A stretch of 64,000 bases of DNA from DATFQE01 sp963739085 (GTDB lineage Bacteria; Actinomycetota; Thermoleophilia; Gaiellales; Gaiellaceae), in NCBI GenBank assembly GCA_963739085.1, contig CAVTZA010000022.1, positions 1-64,000 on the forward strand, read 5' to 3'. A program made the translations under genes and the position numbers. Shown here in pieces: positions 62,726 to 64,000 of the stretch. Position 1 is the stretch's first letter. The number at the start of each line of letters is the position of its first letter. The notes beneath the pieces are model-generated. The model searched no databases, was not told the DNA's origin, and was given only the letters and a program-made list of their open reading frames with translations.

Positions 62726-63273
62726 CTCAGCTCCTCCTCTAGGAGGACCGCGAGGCGCGCGAGCGCGCTACGGGTCCGCGTCTTGACGGTACCGAGCGGA
62801 ATGTCGAGGAACGTAGCGACCTCGCTCTGCGAGAGCCCGCTCCAGTAGGCGAGCTCGAGCACCGTGCGCTCGTGCTCCGGGAGCTCCTCGAGCGCGCTGT
62901 GGACGCGCCACGACACCCAGGCCGCCTCCGCCTGCTCCGGCGGGCCCGGGTCGACCGCCTCCTCTTCAGGCGGGTCGGCGGGCGCCTCGGCCCGGCTGCG
63001 GCCGCGGTCGACGATCGCGTTGCGGGCGACGGCGTAGAGCCAGGGCGCGCCGGGGCCGCGCTCGGGCCTGTACGTCGACGCCGAGCGCCACACCGACGTG
63101 AAGGTCTCCTGGAGGGCGTCCTCCGCCCGGCCGCGGTCGCCGAGGCGGCGCAGCGCCAGCCCGAGGACCGGGCGCGCAAAGCGCCGATAGAGCGCCTCGA
63201 AAGCGGTGCGGTCGCCAGAGCCGACCCGTTGGATCAGGTCGCCGTCACTGACCCTCTCCGACACGCGAGGCAT
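62722..63273 (-). CDS. ECF-family RNA polymerase sigma factor
   Basis: The 183-residue protein has region 2 (LIQRVGSGDRTAFEALYRRF, then RAEDALQETFTSVWR and PWLYAVARNAIVDRGRS). Region 4 follows (ELPEHERTVLELAYWSGLSQ, then SEVATFLDIPLGTVKTRTRS). It directs RNA polymerase to its own regulon, likely for envelope or oxidative stress. ATG 63273 is preferred; GTG 63327 has an SD sequence only 2 bases upstream. It is coupled to the anti-sigma gene and diverges from the cupredoxin-like gene at 63486, a probable target. Confidence 0.9.
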   Translation of the reverse strand: MPRVSERVSDGDLIQRVGSGDRTAFEALYRRFARPVLGLALRRLGDRGRAEDALQETFTSVWRSASTYRPERGPGAPWLYAVARNAIVDRGRSRAEAPADPPEEEAVDPGPPEQAEAAWVSWRVHSALEELPEHERTVLELAYWSGLSQSEVATFLDIPLGTVKTRTRSALARLAVLLEEELS

Positions 63274-63387
63274 GGTGGCCGCTTCCGCCGCCGGGCGCAA
63301 CCCGGGTAGCCGAGCCGCGTAATCCACTCCCTCCTCTTTACGCAAGGCCGTTCCGGGCGGATTGCATGGGTGCAAGGTATGCGCGCG

Positions 63388-63402
63388 GTAAGTCTTCTGT
63401 AA
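63388..63402 (+). promoter_or_regulatory. Element shared by the two cupredoxin-like genes, copy 2
   Basis: GTAAGTCTTCTGTAAA lies 98 bases before the start and compares with the element at 38061. It sits between the ECF sigma gene and the second cupredoxin-like gene. Confidence 0.3.
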
Positions 63403-63485
63403 ATAGGCAGGAAATCGGAGCGTCACGAGCGTCGGAAGAGGGGACACTTCTCCACGTCGCGGATCGACAAGGAGGTACCTGACAG

Positions 63486-64000
63486 ATGCGACGACTCATT
63501 GCGCTCGTACCGGCGGTTCTGGCGCTCGCCACTGCGGGGCCCGCGCTGGCCGCCACGAAAGACGTCTCGATCAGGGCGGCCGGCTTCCGGCCGGCCAACG
63601 TGAACATCAACAGCGGCGACTCGGTGAAGTGGACCAACGCCGACACAGTCAACCACCAGGTCGTCTCCGATCGCGGGCTGTTCGCCTCACCGATCCTGCG
63701 GCCCGGCCAGACGTACACCCGCACGTTCAACCAGGGCGGCACCTACCGCTACCACGACGGCGTGAAGCCCACCGAGAAGGGTGCGGTGGTCGTGAAGGGC
63801 CCGCCGCCGTCGGTCTCGCTCGGCGCCAACACGCCGATCGTCACGTTCGGCCAAGGCATCACGCTCTCGGGCGCCGTCTCCAACCAGGCGGCCAACGAGT
63901 CGGTGCAGATCTACGCGCAGCCGTACGGCCAGGCATCCTTTGCGCTCGTCGCCACGGTGCTGACCGGCACCGGCGGTGCGTGGACCTACGCCACCAGGCC
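63486..64000 (+). CDS. Secreted cupredoxin-like protein, Cys-less copper site (partial at window edge)
   Basis: At least 171 residues are present; the gene continues past the window. A signal peptide (LIALVPAVLALATAGPALAA) precedes a plastocyanin-like domain (VNINSGDSVKWTNADTVNHQ, then YRYHDGVKPTEKGAV). One His of the copper set is kept (NHQV), but the Cys reads Asp (YHD), as in the 38151 protein. Ig-like strands follow (PIVTFGQGITLSGAVSNQ). The layout parallels the 38151 gene. AGGAGG lies 9-10 bases before the ATG. Divergent from the ECF sigma gene. Confidence 0.85.
   Translation, partial: MRRLIALVPAVLALATAGPALAATKDVSIRAAGFRPANVNINSGDSVKWTNADTVNHQVVSDRGLFASPILRPGQTYTRTFNQGGTYRYHDGVKPTEKGAVVVKGPPPSVSLGANTPIVTFGQGITLSGAVSNQAANESVQIYAQPYGQASFALVATVLTGTGGAWTYATR

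Noticed and set aside
63381..63480. A firm ECF promoter (GGAA then GTC) before the second cupredoxin-like gene
   Set aside because: GGAAG and CGTC occur with 15-base spacing, but such short motifs are frequent; only the longer shared element is listed, with low confidence.

Overview
The window is about 70% G+C with the coding style of a high-GC actinobacterium. Thermoleophilia (Gaiellales or Solirubrobacterales) is my best guess from the gene mix: GerW/YtfJ-type protein, PPK2, ThyX, RskA-type anti-sigma factor, many cyclase, AAA and LuxR fusion proteins, secreted repeat proteins, and many starts that look leaderless. That is inference; no rRNA or other firm marker is present. Most genes are monocistronic or in 2-4 gene operons, often joined by ATGA, TTGA or CTGA start/stop overlaps. 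At least a dozen single-base frameshifts break otherwise well-conserved genes, so either the assembly carries residual indels or the genome is decaying.

Positions 1-10.4 kb: a tRNA-linked integration zone. The 3' half of a tRNA-Thr(CGT)-like gene occurs at the left edge, at 6438 and at 10363, with a degenerate trace at 3961. Between the copies lie an integrase C-terminal fragment, two coupled small genes (zinc ribbon and YegP-like), gene remnants, a rhomboid protease, an MFS exporter, a nucleotide cyclase and a 1042-residue secreted M14 carboxypeptidase.

10.4-15 kb: a large LuxR-type ATPase regulator, then a secreted cupin, a DUF4242-like protein and a secreted protein. A shared element lies upstream of the cupin and DUF4242 genes and may be an operator or promoter box of the regulator.

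15-22.2 kb: a 3.4-kb tandem duplication (PadR regulator, membrane protein, unknown protein, DUF899 protein, RibD-like reductase). Copy B is fused at its left edge to a truncated alanyl-tRNA editing gene and is partly decayed.

22.3-38 kb: a small secreted protein with a frameshifted matrixin-like protease, a MarR/MFS divergent pair, an S8 protease with a polyproline linker, PadR/HAAS, PPK2, GerW, an aldo-keto reductase/PNKP-like kinase/HAD fusion coupled to a (broken) AAA-TPR-cyclase, and an 892-residue metalloprotease-like protein with an unusual HELGGH motif.

38-53 kb: a cupredoxin-like protein without the copper cysteine, a protein with an eCIS-cargo-type N-terminus, DUF4234 and DUF2339 membrane proteins, an XRE regulator, aconitase, maltose-type acetyltransferase, HxlR regulator, Lon, a secreted clan GH-A glycosidase-like protein and a FIST sensor.

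53-64 kb: a MacB-type ABC exporter under a clear promoter and palindromic operator, a sugar epimerase coupled to a methyltransferase, a ferritin-like helical protein, a MarR regulator, a beta-propeller protein, DUF72, ThyX, an ECF sigma/anti-sigma pair and, divergent from it, a second cupredoxin-like gene cut by the window edge.
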